Source: Pseudomonas nunensis
GTDB taxonomy: Bacteria > Pseudomonadota > Gammaproteobacteria > Pseudomonadales > Pseudomonadaceae
Reading direction: 5' to 3'
Assembly: GCF_024296925.1 (NCBI RefSeq)
Contig: NZ_CP101125.1
Coordinates: forward strand, 3,722,501-3,786,500
DNA length: 64,000 nt
The notes under the pieces are model-generated. The model was not told the DNA's origin. It did not search any database and saw nothing but the letters and a program-made list of their open reading frames with translations. Position 1 is the first letter of the stretch, and the number at the start of each line of letters is the position of its first letter. The translations under genes and the position numbers were made by a program. Below, piece by piece: positions 8,638-19,278 of the stretch.

Positions 8638-9567
8638 TCAGGCCGGACGCCATTTTGCACCCGAAAATGATGCATCGACGTTCTTGCGCAATGCCTCAAC
8701 CAAGAGCGTAAACGCGGGAGACTGCTGACGTCGGCTGGGAAAATAAAGGTGGTATCCCGAGAAAAACGGGCACCATTCATCAAGCACCTGAACAAGCTCA
8801 CCGGATCGCAGTTGTTCCTGCGCAACGTCCTCAGATATGAATGCCAGGCCGAAACCTTCCACCGCCGCTTGTTGCACCATGCGCATGTTGTTGAACGTCA
8901 GCGGGCCATCAACCCGTACATTCAAGTCACGTCCTTGGTGATGGAACTCCCAGACGTAGAGAGCCCCCGAGGACGGCAGGCGCACATTGATGCAGGCGTG
9001 ACGGGTCAGGTCGTGCGGCCTGGTGATCGCTGGACTGCGCGCCAGGTACGACGGCGATCCGACGACGATCATTCGCAGATCAGGACCGATCCGTACGGCG
9101 ATCATGTCCCGATCTATCTGCTCACCCAGTCGCACTCCGGCATCGAAGCGATCAGTGACGATATCGGTTAATGCCGAGTCGCTGGATATCTCGACCTTGA
9201 TGTCTGGGTACTCGAGCAACAGCCGTGAAACCGTGGGCCAGAGAATGCCTTCCGCCGCGTGCTTGCTCGCGGTAATGCGAACGCTGCCGGCCGGTTTCTG
9301 GCGCATTTCACTCAGCTCGCTCAGCTTGGCTTCAATGTTGCCAAATGCAGGTCGTACGGTTTCCAGTAACCGTTCTCCCGCCTCCGTCGTGGCCATCCTT
9401 CGGGTGGTGCGAGCGAGCAATCTGACGCCCAGGCGAGCTTCGAGCCGGCGAATGGTCTGGCTGACCGAAGACTGCGACGTAGAGAGTCGGGCGGCTGCGC
9501 GAGTGAAGTTCAGCTCCTGCGCCACGACCAGAAAAACCGCCAGATCGCCGAGCTCAGACCGATCCAT
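8638..9567 (-). CDS. LysR-family transcriptional regulator
   Basis: A 309-residue LysR regulator. Its N-terminal winged helix-turn-helix (residues 1-65) includes NFTRAAARLSTSQSSVSQ, RLEARLGVRLLARTTR and a TTEAGERL linker, followed by a LysR substrate-binding domain. It belongs to the CrgA-like group, whose C-terminus ends with YHLYFPSRR. It is transcribed away from the NTF2-like gene at 9749, so the 181-base gap probably carries its operator. It is clearly related to the LysR at 15224, which closes the same block. The effector is unknown. Confidence 0.92.
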   Translation of the reverse strand: MDRSELGDLAVFLVVAQELNFTRAAARLSTSQSSVSQTIRRLEARLGVRLLARTTRRMATTEAGERLLETVRPAFGNIEAKLSELSEMRQKPAGSVRITASKHAAEGILWPTVSRLLLEYPDIKVEISSDSALTDIVTDRFDAGVRLGEQIDRDMIAVRIGPDLRMIVVGSPSYLARSPAITRPHDLTRHACINVRLPSSGALYVWEFHHQGRDLNVRVDGPLTFNNMRMVQQAAVEGFGLAFISEDVAQEQLRSGELVQVLDEWCPFFSGYHLYFPSRRQQSPAFTLLVEALRKNVDASFSGAKWRPA

Positions 9568-9748
9568 TTATTATCTCAAAGTATAAGTTCATGCAGATCC
9601 TAGCATCTAATCATGTGGATGCTGGCGATCTATATTGGTCAGCCATACGCCCCGCGACGGATGAGTCCGACACCCTTGAAGGTGTGTTGTCGGGCATGGC
9701 GATCCAGGATCACACGCACTTTTCAGTAAACGCTCACAGGACAAATAC

Positions 9749-10141
9749 ATGTTGAGTTGCATGGCGCACGTTGACGAAAGCTCAGAGATTATTGAAGTCC
9801 TGAACGCCTATCACACTGCCATGGTGGAGGCTCGTACGCCCGATCTTGATCGCTTGCTTGAACCGGGTTTCTCACTGGTGCATATCACCGGCTACGTTCA
9901 GCCCAAGCACGAATGGCTCGATCTCGTCTGGTCGGGAGACTTCAACTATCACCGAATCGAACTGGTGCAGAACTCGCTTGAAGTCAGCGTCAAGGGAACA
10001 GGCTCCACGGTGCAAGGCCGCGGCATTTTCAACGCCAGCATTAACGGCATGACTGCCCCCTGGAGATTGAGATTCGTTTTAGAACTCAAGCAGCACGAAG
10101 GTGCATGGATGATCGCGAGTGCCCGCTACACCGCGTTCTAA
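9749..10141 (+). CDS. Nuclear transport factor 2 (SnoaL/DUF4440-like) family protein
   Basis: A 130-residue small protein with the NTF2-like cone layout: an N-terminal helix (IIEVLNAYHTAMVEA), then DLDRLLEPGFSLVHITGY, and a beta-rich C-half ending in WMIASARYTAF. Such proteins bind small hydrophobic ligands or act as isomerases or hydrolases. The ATG at 9749 has CAGGA nine bases upstream; the ATG at 9761 is an alternative start. It is divergent from the LysR gene and upstream of the SDR and aldo/keto reductases, so it may be part of the same detoxification or catabolic set. Confidence 0.75.
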   Translation: MLSCMAHVDESSEIIEVLNAYHTAMVEARTPDLDRLLEPGFSLVHITGYVQPKHEWLDLVWSGDFNYHRIELVQNSLEVSVKGTGSTVQGRGIFNASINGMTAPWRLRFVLELKQHEGAWMIASARYTAF

Positions 10142-10316
10142 AGAACTGCGTTTGAACAGTGGCTGAGATGGTTAGTGATCTGCTGATCGGTGGCGGTGTC
10201 ATAGCGGCAATGCGCGCAGGCAAGTTGCCCACTCCAGGCTGAAAATCATGGCCTGCGATTGCTTGCGAAAGCGATCAACCGGATGAATCAACTCAAGCCT
10301 GACCAAGGATCTGCTC

Positions 10317-11153
10317 ATGAAAAATTATTCAAAAGTGATTGTCGTTATAGGCGCCGGCTCGATCGGCCAAGCCATTGCCCGCAGAGTCAGTGCCGGTAAG
10401 CACGTCGTATTGGCAGATCTCAAGCAGGAGAACGCCGATGCCGCGGCCAAGGTCTTGCTCGACGCAGGATTCGAGGTCACTACGGCCATCGTAGACGTCT
10501 CTTCTCGCGAGTCGGTTCAGGCGTTGGTGCAGACCGCAACGGCAATTGGAGAGATCACCGGCGTCATCCACGCTGCGGGTGTTTCACCTTCTCAAGCGCC
10601 CGTTGCAACCATCTTGCGGGTTGATTTGTATGGCACGGCGGTCGTTCTTGAAGAGTTCGGCCATGTCATCGCCGAAGGCGGCTGCGCAATTGTGATCGCT
10701 TCACAATCCGGCCATCGCTTGCCCGCGTTGAGCGTCGAACAAAACAAGGCGCTGGCGACCACACCAGCGGATGACCTGCTCGCGCTCCCGATGCTTCAAG
10801 CGGACCAAGTCACCGATCCTTTGAACGCTTACCAAATCTCCAAGCGTGGGAATTCGTTGCGGGTCATGGCAGAAGCCGTTCGCTGGGGTAAACGTGGGGC
10901 GCGAGTCAATACGATCAGCCCGGGCATCATTTTTACCCCATTGGCGCGGGACGAGTTGAGCGGCCCACGTGGCGAGGGCTACCGGCGCATGATCGACGTG
11001 AGCGCGGCAGGACGCGGTGGAACGCCCGATGAAGTGGGCGCCGTAGGAGCGTTGCTCATGGGGCCGGAGGGCACGTTCATTACCGGCAGCGATTTCCTGA
11101 TGGATGGCGGTGTCACGGCGGCTTACTGGTACGGCGATCTGGCGCCCCGGTAG
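10317..11153 (+). CDS. SDR-family oxidoreductase
   Basis: A 278-residue short-chain dehydrogenase with a slightly atypical cofactor loop (VIGAGSIGQAIA, where GxxxGIG is usual), HAAG in place of NNAG, Ser in IASQSGH and a YQISKRG catalytic Tyr/Lys. Residues 130-165 form an extended insertion between the Ser and the Tyr. The C-terminal FLMDGGVTAAYWYG matches SDR C-terminal motifs. AAGGATC precedes the start. It stands 175 bases after the NTF2-like gene and before two aldo/keto reductases. It is a predicted NAD(P)-dependent alcohol/ketone oxidoreductase of unknown substrate. Confidence 0.88.
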   Translation: MKNYSKVIVVIGAGSIGQAIARRVSAGKHVVLADLKQENADAAAKVLLDAGFEVTTAIVDVSSRESVQALVQTATAIGEITGVIHAAGVSPSQAPVATILRVDLYGTAVVLEEFGHVIAEGGCAIVIASQSGHRLPALSVEQNKALATTPADDLLALPMLQADQVTDPLNAYQISKRGNSLRVMAEAVRWGKRGARVNTISPGIIFTPLARDELSGPRGEGYRRMIDVSAAGRGGTPDEVGAVGALLMGPEGTFITGSDFLMDGGVTAAYWYGDLAPR

Positions 11154-11230
11154 CGGGTGCGCCACGACCGGATTAATGAACACACCTCATCAGCCCTTGC
11201 CGATTTACCCGTCTAGTCCCCACCCGATAG

Positions 11231-12334
<1,104 letters not shown>

Positions 12335-12386
12335 CGGTGAAATGCCGTGAGTAACGGAATTGAACCGTATACGCCTCGATGTCTGA

Positions 12387-13414
<1,028 letters not shown>

Positions 13415-13439
13415 TCACCACCTTGCAGGAACGCTGCCT

Positions 13440-13931
13440 ATGAATCCGTTGATTGCTCCGCTTGTTGCCTTGTCGCTCTTGGCCGGGGAAACCTGCGCCC
13501 AGGACTCTAACGAGATCCGCATCACCCACGTCGGCGCTCAGCCCTCAATCAAAGGCGCAGTAGAAAACTTCACGGGCACGGTGCGTGTTGATGGCTTGTT
13601 CAAGGGTGACCTGCCGGCTCGCATCAGCGGTGGCACAGTGACCTTCGAACCCGGCGCGCGCACGGCCTGGCATACCCATCCGCTGGGGCAAACGCTGATC
13701 GTCACCGCCGGCGTCGGCTACGTACAGCAAGAGGGCGCGTCCCGTCAGGAAATTCGCCCGGGGGACATTGTCTGGATACCGCCGCAAACACGCCACTGGC
13801 ATGGGGCGACTGCCGACAATGGCATGACCCATATCGCAATCGCCGAAGCCGAAGACGGGAAAACCGTCGCATGGGCTGAAAAGGTTTCGGACGCGCAATA
13901 CGAAGGCCGAACGCCCGCTCAGGGCCTGTAA
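13440..13931 (+). CDS. Secreted cupin-domain protein
   Basis: A 163-residue protein with a signal peptide (hydrophobic [13 protein letters not shown], cleavage probably after ETCA) and a single cupin barrel. Cupin motif 1 reads [17 protein letters not shown] and motif 2 reads [17 protein letters not shown], so the metal-binding His residues are present. Related proteins are annotated as (R)-mandelonitrile-lyase-like or quercetin-dioxygenase-like cupins. It lies just after the second aldo/keto reductase and before a secreted CMD-family protein. These two families are often neighbours, which suggests a periplasmic oxidative or detoxification function. Confidence 0.85.
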   Translation: MNPLIAPLVALSLLAGETCAQDSNEIRITHVGAQPSIKGAVENFTGTVRVDGLFKGDLPARISGGTVTFEPGARTAWHTHPLGQTLIVTAGVGYVQQEGASRQEIRPGDIVWIPPQTRHWHGATADNGMTHIAIAEAEDGKTVAWAEKVSDAQYEGRTPAQGL

Positions 13932-14051
13932 ATGAAGTATCAGGATGTGTCGGCGCCACTCACTCGACGCGGCGGCTTTGCGGCAACAAACAGCGTGTGC
14001 CCCCCGATTTTCCGGCTCTGCTTCATGGTTTCAACGCCCCTTGACGCTTGG

Positions 14052-14074
14052 ACTCATGAGTTATCTTCATGAGT
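14052..14074. repeat. Inverted repeat in the cupin/CMD intergenic gap
   Basis: A perfect 8-base inverted repeat, ACTCATGA with TCATGAGT around a 7-base spacer, sits in the 305-base gap 13932-14236. There is no gene in that gap. No T-run follows, so it is more likely an operator or a chance palindrome than a terminator. Confidence 0.35.
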
Positions 14075-14236
14075 GCTTGCGCAATATTGGGGTTAATCGT
14101 CACAACCATCCTCCGTACGATCCAGTGACATCGACAGACAAGCCATCGTTGACTTTTCTCACAGCCTGTCTACATCAACCTCATTGGAGCACTGCCTGCC
14201 TGGAGCAGCGCTGTGCAATGGATGGAGCCTTTTACG

Positions 14237-15022
14237 ATGTCCACTGACACACCGATTGCACATCGCAAGACCACCCCCCTCCCCGCGCTGATAGTCCTGT
14301 TTCTGGGCCTTGGATTGGTGTCGGGTATTGCCATTCAGAACGCCGAGGCATCGCAAACCATGACCAGCTCACAACCCGTGTCAAAAACGCTGTCGGCCAA
14401 GCAGCAAAGCATTCCACTGATCGCAGCATTCATGGCAACCAGTGACATGCCCAAGCTCAGTGCTGCATTGAATCAAGGCCTGGACGCCGGCCTGACGGTC
14501 AGCGAGGCCAGGGAAATCCTGGTGCAGCTGTACGCCTATGTCGGTTTTCCGCGCAGCCTCAACGCATTGAATGAACTGATGACGGTCGTGCAAGCGCGCA
14601 AACAACGTGGCATCCAGGATGCCCCCGGACGTGAACCCGGCCGTGCCATTCCAACAGGTGAGGCCCTGCTTGCGGCAGGAACAGCCAATCAAACCCGAAT
14701 TTCGGGCGGCCCGGTCAAGGGGCCGGTGTTCGAGTTCGCCCCGGTCATCAACCAGTTTCTGCAAACCCACCTGTTTGGCGACATCTTCGAGCGCGACAAC
14801 CTGGACTGGCAAAGCCGCGAACTGGCGACCGTCGGAGCGCTGGCGGCGACGCCGGGCGTGGAATCGCAATTGCGCTCGCACATGCAGGCGAGCATGCGGG
14901 TGGGCCTGAGCGCCGATCAGTTGAAGCAAGTCACAGAGCTACTGGCCAAGCACGCGGATGAACCAACCGCCAATCGTGCAAGCGCAGCGCTGACGCAGGC
15001 ACTGGCAGCGTCTGGAGGTTGA
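14237..15022 (+). CDS. Carboxymuconolactone decarboxylase (CMD/AhpD-like) family protein, exported
   Basis: A 261-residue protein with an N-terminal signal/anchor (LPALIVLFLGLGLVSGIA, then NAEAS) and two CMD-like helical modules. The first is around SEAREILVQLYAYVGFPRSLNALNEL and the second around SRELATVGALAATPGVESQLRSHM. The usual AhpD redox CxxC pair is absent, so peroxidase activity is unlikely. GGAG about nine bases upstream supports 14237; 14213 in the same frame is an alternative. It follows the secreted cupin gene and is likely exported to the periplasm. Confidence 0.82.
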   Translation: MSTDTPIAHRKTTPLPALIVLFLGLGLVSGIAIQNAEASQTMTSSQPVSKTLSAKQQSIPLIAAFMATSDMPKLSAALNQGLDAGLTVSEAREILVQLYAYVGFPRSLNALNELMTVVQARKQRGIQDAPGREPGRAIPTGEALLAAGTANQTRISGGPVKGPVFEFAPVINQFLQTHLFGDIFERDNLDWQSRELATVGALAATPGVESQLRSHMQASMRVGLSADQLKQVTELLAKHADEPTANRASAALTQALAASGG

Positions 15023-15024
15023 AG

Positions 15025-15069
15025 ATGAAGGTCGGAAAAACTCTGCTGGGCATAACCCTGCTCGGTTGA
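15025..15069 (+). CDS. 14-residue ORF, probable truncated gene start
   Basis: ATG with a strong ribosome site (TCTGGAGGTTGAAG) only two bases after the CMD stop begins MKVGKTLLGITLLG and then stops. It looks like the first residues of an exported protein's signal peptide. Nothing downstream in the three frames continues convincingly to 15223. It is either a small peptide or, more likely, the stump of a third gene of this operon lost by mutation or deletion. Confidence 0.35.
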   Translation: MKVGKTLLGITLLG

Positions 15070-15223
15070 CGCCGCTCTACGCCAGAACCTTGTGATTCGA
15101 GGACGTCTGCCAATTCTGGTTTCGCCGCCCCTACCGCGCGCCGCTGAGTAACACGCGTCCCGGACCCAGGCGGGACACAACTACATCGGATAATCCCGCG
15201 CTCCTCATGACAGGTTCCCATCA

Positions 15224-16117
15224 ATGTCCCGAGCCAATCTCAACGACCTGCAAGCCTTCGTGGTCATTACCCGCGAGGGCAGCTTTACCCGCGCTGCCGC
15301 ACAGTTGGGCGTTTCACCCTCCGCCGTGAGCCATACGATGCGCGCTCTTGAGGCACGGCTCGGCGTTCGACTGCTGACCCGAACCACGCGTAGCGTATCC
15401 ACCACCGAGGCAGGTCAGCGGCTCTATCTCTCCATGGCACCACGCTTTGAAGAAATCGAACTTGAATTGGCTGCTGTCAGCGAGTTTCGCGATACCCCGG
15501 CGGGCAATGTGCGGATTTCAACCTCCGAACATGCAGCGAACAACATTCTTTGGCCCAAGCTATTGAAGGTTCTTCCCGACTACCCAGACATCAAGGTCGA
15601 AATCACCGTCGACTACGCCCTGTCCGACATCGTCGCGCAGCGTTATGACGCAGGCGTGCGCCTGGGCGATCAAGTCGCCAAGGACATGATTGCCGTTCCG
15701 GTCGGCCCTCAGTTGCGCATGGCGGTAGTGGGTTCCCCAGGATACTTAAAGCGGCAACCCTCACCGAAAGTGCCTGGCGATCTCGCGGAACATAATTGCA
15801 TCAATCTGCGTTTGCCTACCCACGGAAGCCTTCTGCAATGGGATTTTGAAAAGGACGGCCACGAACTGAAAGCGCGTGTTGAAGGACAATGGACGTTCAA
15901 CAGTAGCGTGCCAATCCTGCGTGCTGCTGTCGCGGGTTGCGGGTTAGCGTTCCTGCCAGAAGATATGGTGACGAAGGAGCTTGCCGACGGAAGCCTTGTG
16001 CGGGTACTGGAAGATTGGTGCCAACCTTTTTCTGGCTACCATCTCTACTACCCTAACCGTCGCGAACAGTCGTCAGCGTTTGGCGTAGTGGTTGATGCGC
16101 TGCGCTATGAGCCATGA
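15224..16117 (+). CDS. LysR-family transcriptional regulator
   Basis: A 297-residue LysR protein with helix-turn-helix SFTRAAAQLGVSPSAVSH, then LEARLGVRLLTRTTRSV and TTEAGQRL, and a full effector domain ending YHLYYPNRREQSS. It is a paralogue of the regulator at 8638-9567, and together they bracket the aldo/keto reductase block. It is on the same strand as the CMD and cupin genes, 201 bases after the CMD stop. Its own promoter is probable but not identifiable. Confidence 0.92.
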   Translation: MSRANLNDLQAFVVITREGSFTRAAAQLGVSPSAVSHTMRALEARLGVRLLTRTTRSVSTTEAGQRLYLSMAPRFEEIELELAAVSEFRDTPAGNVRISTSEHAANNILWPKLLKVLPDYPDIKVEITVDYALSDIVAQRYDAGVRLGDQVAKDMIAVPVGPQLRMAVVGSPGYLKRQPSPKVPGDLAEHNCINLRLPTHGSLLQWDFEKDGHELKARVEGQWTFNSSVPILRAAVAGCGLAFLPEDMVTKELADGSLVRVLEDWCQPFSGYHLYYPNRREQSSAFGVVVDALRYEP

Positions 16118-16187
16118 GCCGTCCATCATTGAGGTGCTTTGGCGGCTACAGGAACAGTCGTTTTGTGGGGGTAAAAACGACCAGACA

Positions 16188-16223
16188 TAAAAAAGGGCCG
16201 CGAGATAAAATCTCGCGACCCCT
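16188..16223 (-). terminator. Rho-independent terminator of the tRNA-Pro gene
   Basis: On the minus strand a GC-rich stem (GGTCGCGAGA with TCTCGCGGCC, one wobble) and a TTTTA loop is followed by TTTTTT. It lies 12 bases beyond the CCA end of the tRNA fragment, as for a native tRNA transcription unit. This suggests that sequence left of 16235 is original chromosome. It may also stop transcription from the LysR gene on the other strand. Confidence 0.75.
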
Positions 16224-16234
16224 TTTGAATAATA

Positions 16235-16284
16235 TGGTCGGGACGGAGTGATTCGAACACTCGACCCCTAGCACCCCATGCTAG
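16235..16284 (-). other. 3' half of tRNA-Pro(GGG): island attachment site
   Basis: On the minus strand this reads, in order, a complete anticodon arm (stem CTAGC/GCTAG, loop ATGGGGT, anticodon GGG), the variable region, a perfect T-arm (GAGTG TTCGAAT CACTC), the 3' acceptor strand CGTCCCGAC and CCA. The D-arm and 5' acceptor strand are missing; beyond 16285 the sequence is unrelated. This is the classic scar of an integrase using a tRNA 3' end as attB. The integrase gene starts 170 bases away. The intact tRNA should sit at the other end of the island, outside the window. Confidence 0.85.
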
Positions 16285-16453
16285 TTCCTGGAAAATTTCA
16301 GCAGATCGCAAAATACCCAAAAAGAACCAACCAAGCTAGTATTTACAGGGGCTCCAGCACTCCTCTATGTCTAACGTCATCCAGCGAAATCCATCGGTAG
16401 CTGACGTCTTTGTGGGGGTAAACGTGGGGGTATTTTTTGGGAGGATAAAAATC

Positions 16454-17908
16454 ATGACCAAACTCACTGCCAAAGAACTGGAATCATTAGACGCAAACGA
16501 CGCAGGTCGAGTCGTCAGGGAAGACGGCGGTCTCTCTGGCAAGGTCCAACTCAAGAAAAAAGGTATCACCGTCGCGTTCTATTACCAGTTCCGATGGGAA
16601 GGGAGATTCACCGGTATTTCGTGTGGGACATGGCCAGGCACACCGCTGCCGGAAATACGCAAAATACGGAACATCGCCCGCGATCTTGTGGCGACTGGAG
16701 TGAACCCCAACGATCATAAACGAGCCGAAAAAGCGAGAGCCCGCGCAGAGCTCAACGCTCAACTTGTCGCCGCCGAAACGCTCAGGGCAAAGGAGTTGAC
16801 CTTAGGAGACATGGCAGAAAAATGGCTGCTGAATGGCGTAGCGAGGAAAGACGGTAACGCTGAACTGCGCCGACGCTTCGCCAAAGACCTGTACCCCACA
16901 CTGAAAAACAAAACATTGTCTTCCGTAAATGAGCACGACTTACGGAGCGTCGTGCGAACCGTCGTCGGTCGCGGGGCCAATCGACAGGCCATTGGTTTGT
17001 TTGCCGATATCACTCAGATGTTTGCATGGGCAGAAAAGCGCCAGCCCTGGCGGGCTCTGCTGGTTGATGGTAACCCGACCAACCTAATTGAGATTAATAA
17101 GCTGATCCCATCTGATTACCAAGAGGAAAGAAGCCGTATTCTCTCGCCTGGTGAGTTGTTGGACCTGCATAACCGCTTCCAGCAAATGACTATCGACTAC
17201 AACGCCCTCCCCGCCGGCCAAAAATACGAGGGCATTCGGCCGTTAAAGAAGGAAACCCAACTTGCGCTCTGGATCAGCCTGGGCACCTTGTGCCGGATCG
17301 GCGAGTTGCTGCAGGCCGAATGGAAAAATGTCGATCTGGACCAGCAAACCTGGTTTATCCCGAGCGAAAATGTCAAAGGCTCCCGGGGCAAGAAACAAGA
17401 CCACCATGTTTTCCTCTCGCCCTTTGCCCTGCATTTCTTTCAGGAACTCAAGACCCTCACGGGAGACTCCCGGTGGTGCTTTCCGAACAAGCAGGATGAT
17501 CAGCATGTTGATGTGAAAGTGGTGAGTAAGCAGGTAGGCGATCGCCAGGCTCGATTCAAAAACCGCAAGGCTCTCTCACGACGGCGTCACGACGATACCC
17601 TGGTCCTTGCTGACGGCCAGAGCGGCGACTGGACGCCGCATGACCTGCGCCGCACGGGCGCGACCATGATGCAGGCTTTGGGAGTCAGCTTAGATGTCAT
17701 TGATCGCTGCCAAAACCATGTACTGGCCGGCTCTCGGGTGAGGCGCCACTACCTGCACCATGACTATGCCGAAGAGAAGAAGCGCGCCTGGAACCTGTTG
17801 GGTGATCGACTCAGTGCCGTGCTGTCCTCAACCTACGAGCACCCACCAACCGTGTCGATGCTGTCTTTTCCAGCGTTCGCGGTTACAGAGACGTGGCCTC
17901 CCTCATAA
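16454..17908 (+). CDS. Tyrosine-type site-specific integrase
   Basis: A 484-residue tyrosine recombinase of the phage/ICE tRNA-targeting type. The N-terminal third is an arm-type DNA-binding region, the middle is the SAM-like core-binding domain, and the C-terminus is catalytic. Catalytic Arg lies in GTLCRIGELL (about 281), His and Arg in HDLRRTGAT (about 396-399), a second His in NHVLAG, and the nucleophile in RRHYLHHDY (most likely Tyr438). GGAGGAT precedes 16454, which is preferred over an earlier in-frame ATG at 16367. It lies beside the attachment site at 16235-16284 and should integrate or excise the island. Confidence 0.92.
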   Translation: MTKLTAKELESLDANDAGRVVREDGGLSGKVQLKKKGITVAFYYQFRWEGRFTGISCGTWPGTPLPEIRKIRNIARDLVATGVNPNDHKRAEKARARAELNAQLVAAETLRAKELTLGDMAEKWLLNGVARKDGNAELRRRFAKDLYPTLKNKTLSSVNEHDLRSVVRTVVGRGANRQAIGLFADITQMFAWAEKRQPWRALLVDGNPTNLIEINKLIPSDYQEERSRILSPGELLDLHNRFQQMTIDYNALPAGQKYEGIRPLKKETQLALWISLGTLCRIGELLQAEWKNVDLDQQTWFIPSENVKGSRGKKQDHHVFLSPFALHFFQELKTLTGDSRWCFPNKQDDQHVDVKVVSKQVGDRQARFKNRKALSRRRHDDTLVLADGQSGDWTPHDLRRTGATMMQALGVSLDVIDRCQNHVLAGSRVRRHYLHHDYAEEKKRAWNLLGDRLSAVLSSTYEHPPTVSMLSFPAFAVTETWPPS

Positions 17909-17999
17909 GGGTGTTGCTTCCAGAACTCTTCGGAATTTAACATCCGCGACAACCCGTGTTGTGACCTAAAATTCGCGATGAACAAAGGTGACAGACTTC

Positions 18000-19186
18000 A
18001 TGTACAAATTCGTGAGCTTCACCGTTGAGGAACTGTTCGAAAAAGTATGGGAAACGCCCATGGTCAAATTGGCCCACGACATTGGTGTTTCAGACGTCGC
18101 CGTCGCCAAAGCTTGCCGCAAAGCCAGTATCCCTCTCCCAGGCCGTGGCCACTGGGCAAAATCTGAAAAGCAGCGACAGCGCAAACCCAAGCCTCCTGCA
18201 GCCGAAGGTCAGGTCCGATTCCAGGTTCTCGACCGTGACACTCTGCCCGCCAAGACTGGCACTGATTCGAACTCTATAGTCCGGCGAACGATTGAAGCCC
18301 CCTTTGAATTGACCGAGCCTCACGCGCTAGTGAGTCAATGGCTAAAGAGCGCAAAAACGTCGAAGCTCAAGGACGGCTACCTCGATTACGCAGGCAAGCG
18401 AGTCTTGAATGTGATGATTTCGCGACATTGATCGAACGCTGCGCAATCCTTTTTGATGCGCTGATCAAAGAGAGTGAGGTTGAGGGTTATTCATGGAAGA
18501 TCAACGCTGAAGGAAAAACCATTGTCACTGTTAACGGCGAGCCGATGGCCGTGCGACTCATGGAGCGTTTAGACAAACATCCGATACCGCCACCGCCTCC
18601 CCCCAAACGACGCCCTGGTGCTCCTTGGGAGCCTAATTTCATGTCCCTGCGAAGCCCGCAATTTGAATGGACCTCAACGGGCGAACTGACTTTTCAAATC
18701 GAAGCGCGGATGGATTACGGAGAACGGAAAAACTGGAAGGACACCAAGACCGCAAGCCTCGAGAAAAAACTTTCTAGCATCTTGGCGGGCTTGAGTTCCG
18801 CATCAGTTTCTATCAGTGCCCTCCGAGAGAAGGAGGAGGCAAGAGAACGTGAATGGGCTGAAGACGAGAGACGTCGTCTTGAACGCGCCCGCAATTCAGA
18901 GACTCAGCGTCGCCTCAGACGTAACCTCGTTAAACATACAGAGCTATGGGAACGCGCCGAGCGCTTAAGAGCCTTCATAAAAGGGGTGGAAAATCGCCTG
19001 AAATTTTCCCCACTAGTAGAACAAGAAATGGCGCAGACATGGGTTGATTGGGCTCATAAACAGGCCGACCTCCTGGATCCTATGCAAGGGAATCTGGCAC
19101 TTATCACCACCTTGGACGTTCAGCTAGAAAGCTGGTTCAGTGGCTCACACTACGGTCAGGTGGAAAAAGGTTGGTGGCCTGAATAG
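18000..19186 (+). pseudogene. Conserved hypothetical gene split by one frameshift
   Basis: Two overlapping frames read as one protein of about 395 residues. The N-terminal part is helix-turn-helix-like (TVEELFEKVWETPMVKLAHD, then SDVAVAKACRKA, then PLPGRGHWAK). The C-terminal part has a long Arg/Glu-rich coiled coil and ends near YGQVEKGWWPE. Similar intact proteins of this layout exist as unannotated genes in mobile elements. The first frame stops at 18429-18431. One base missing near CATTGATC (about 18426) would join KRVLNVMISRH to LIERCAILFDAL. AAGGTG precedes the ATG at 18000. It is either a pseudogene or a sequencing error; no slippery heptamer is seen. Confidence 0.7.
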
Positions 19187-19278
19187 TTGCCGATCCGCGG
19201 CACTATTGTCGTCCGTAGTAGGTAACACTGACCCGACTTTCACAGCCGACGCCATTCATTATTTCCATGAGGTAACTA

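Noticed and set aside
18258..18275. TGATTCGAACTCT resembling a tRNA T-arm
   Set aside because: It lies inside a coding frame and the flanks do not pair as a T-stem or acceptor; chance match.
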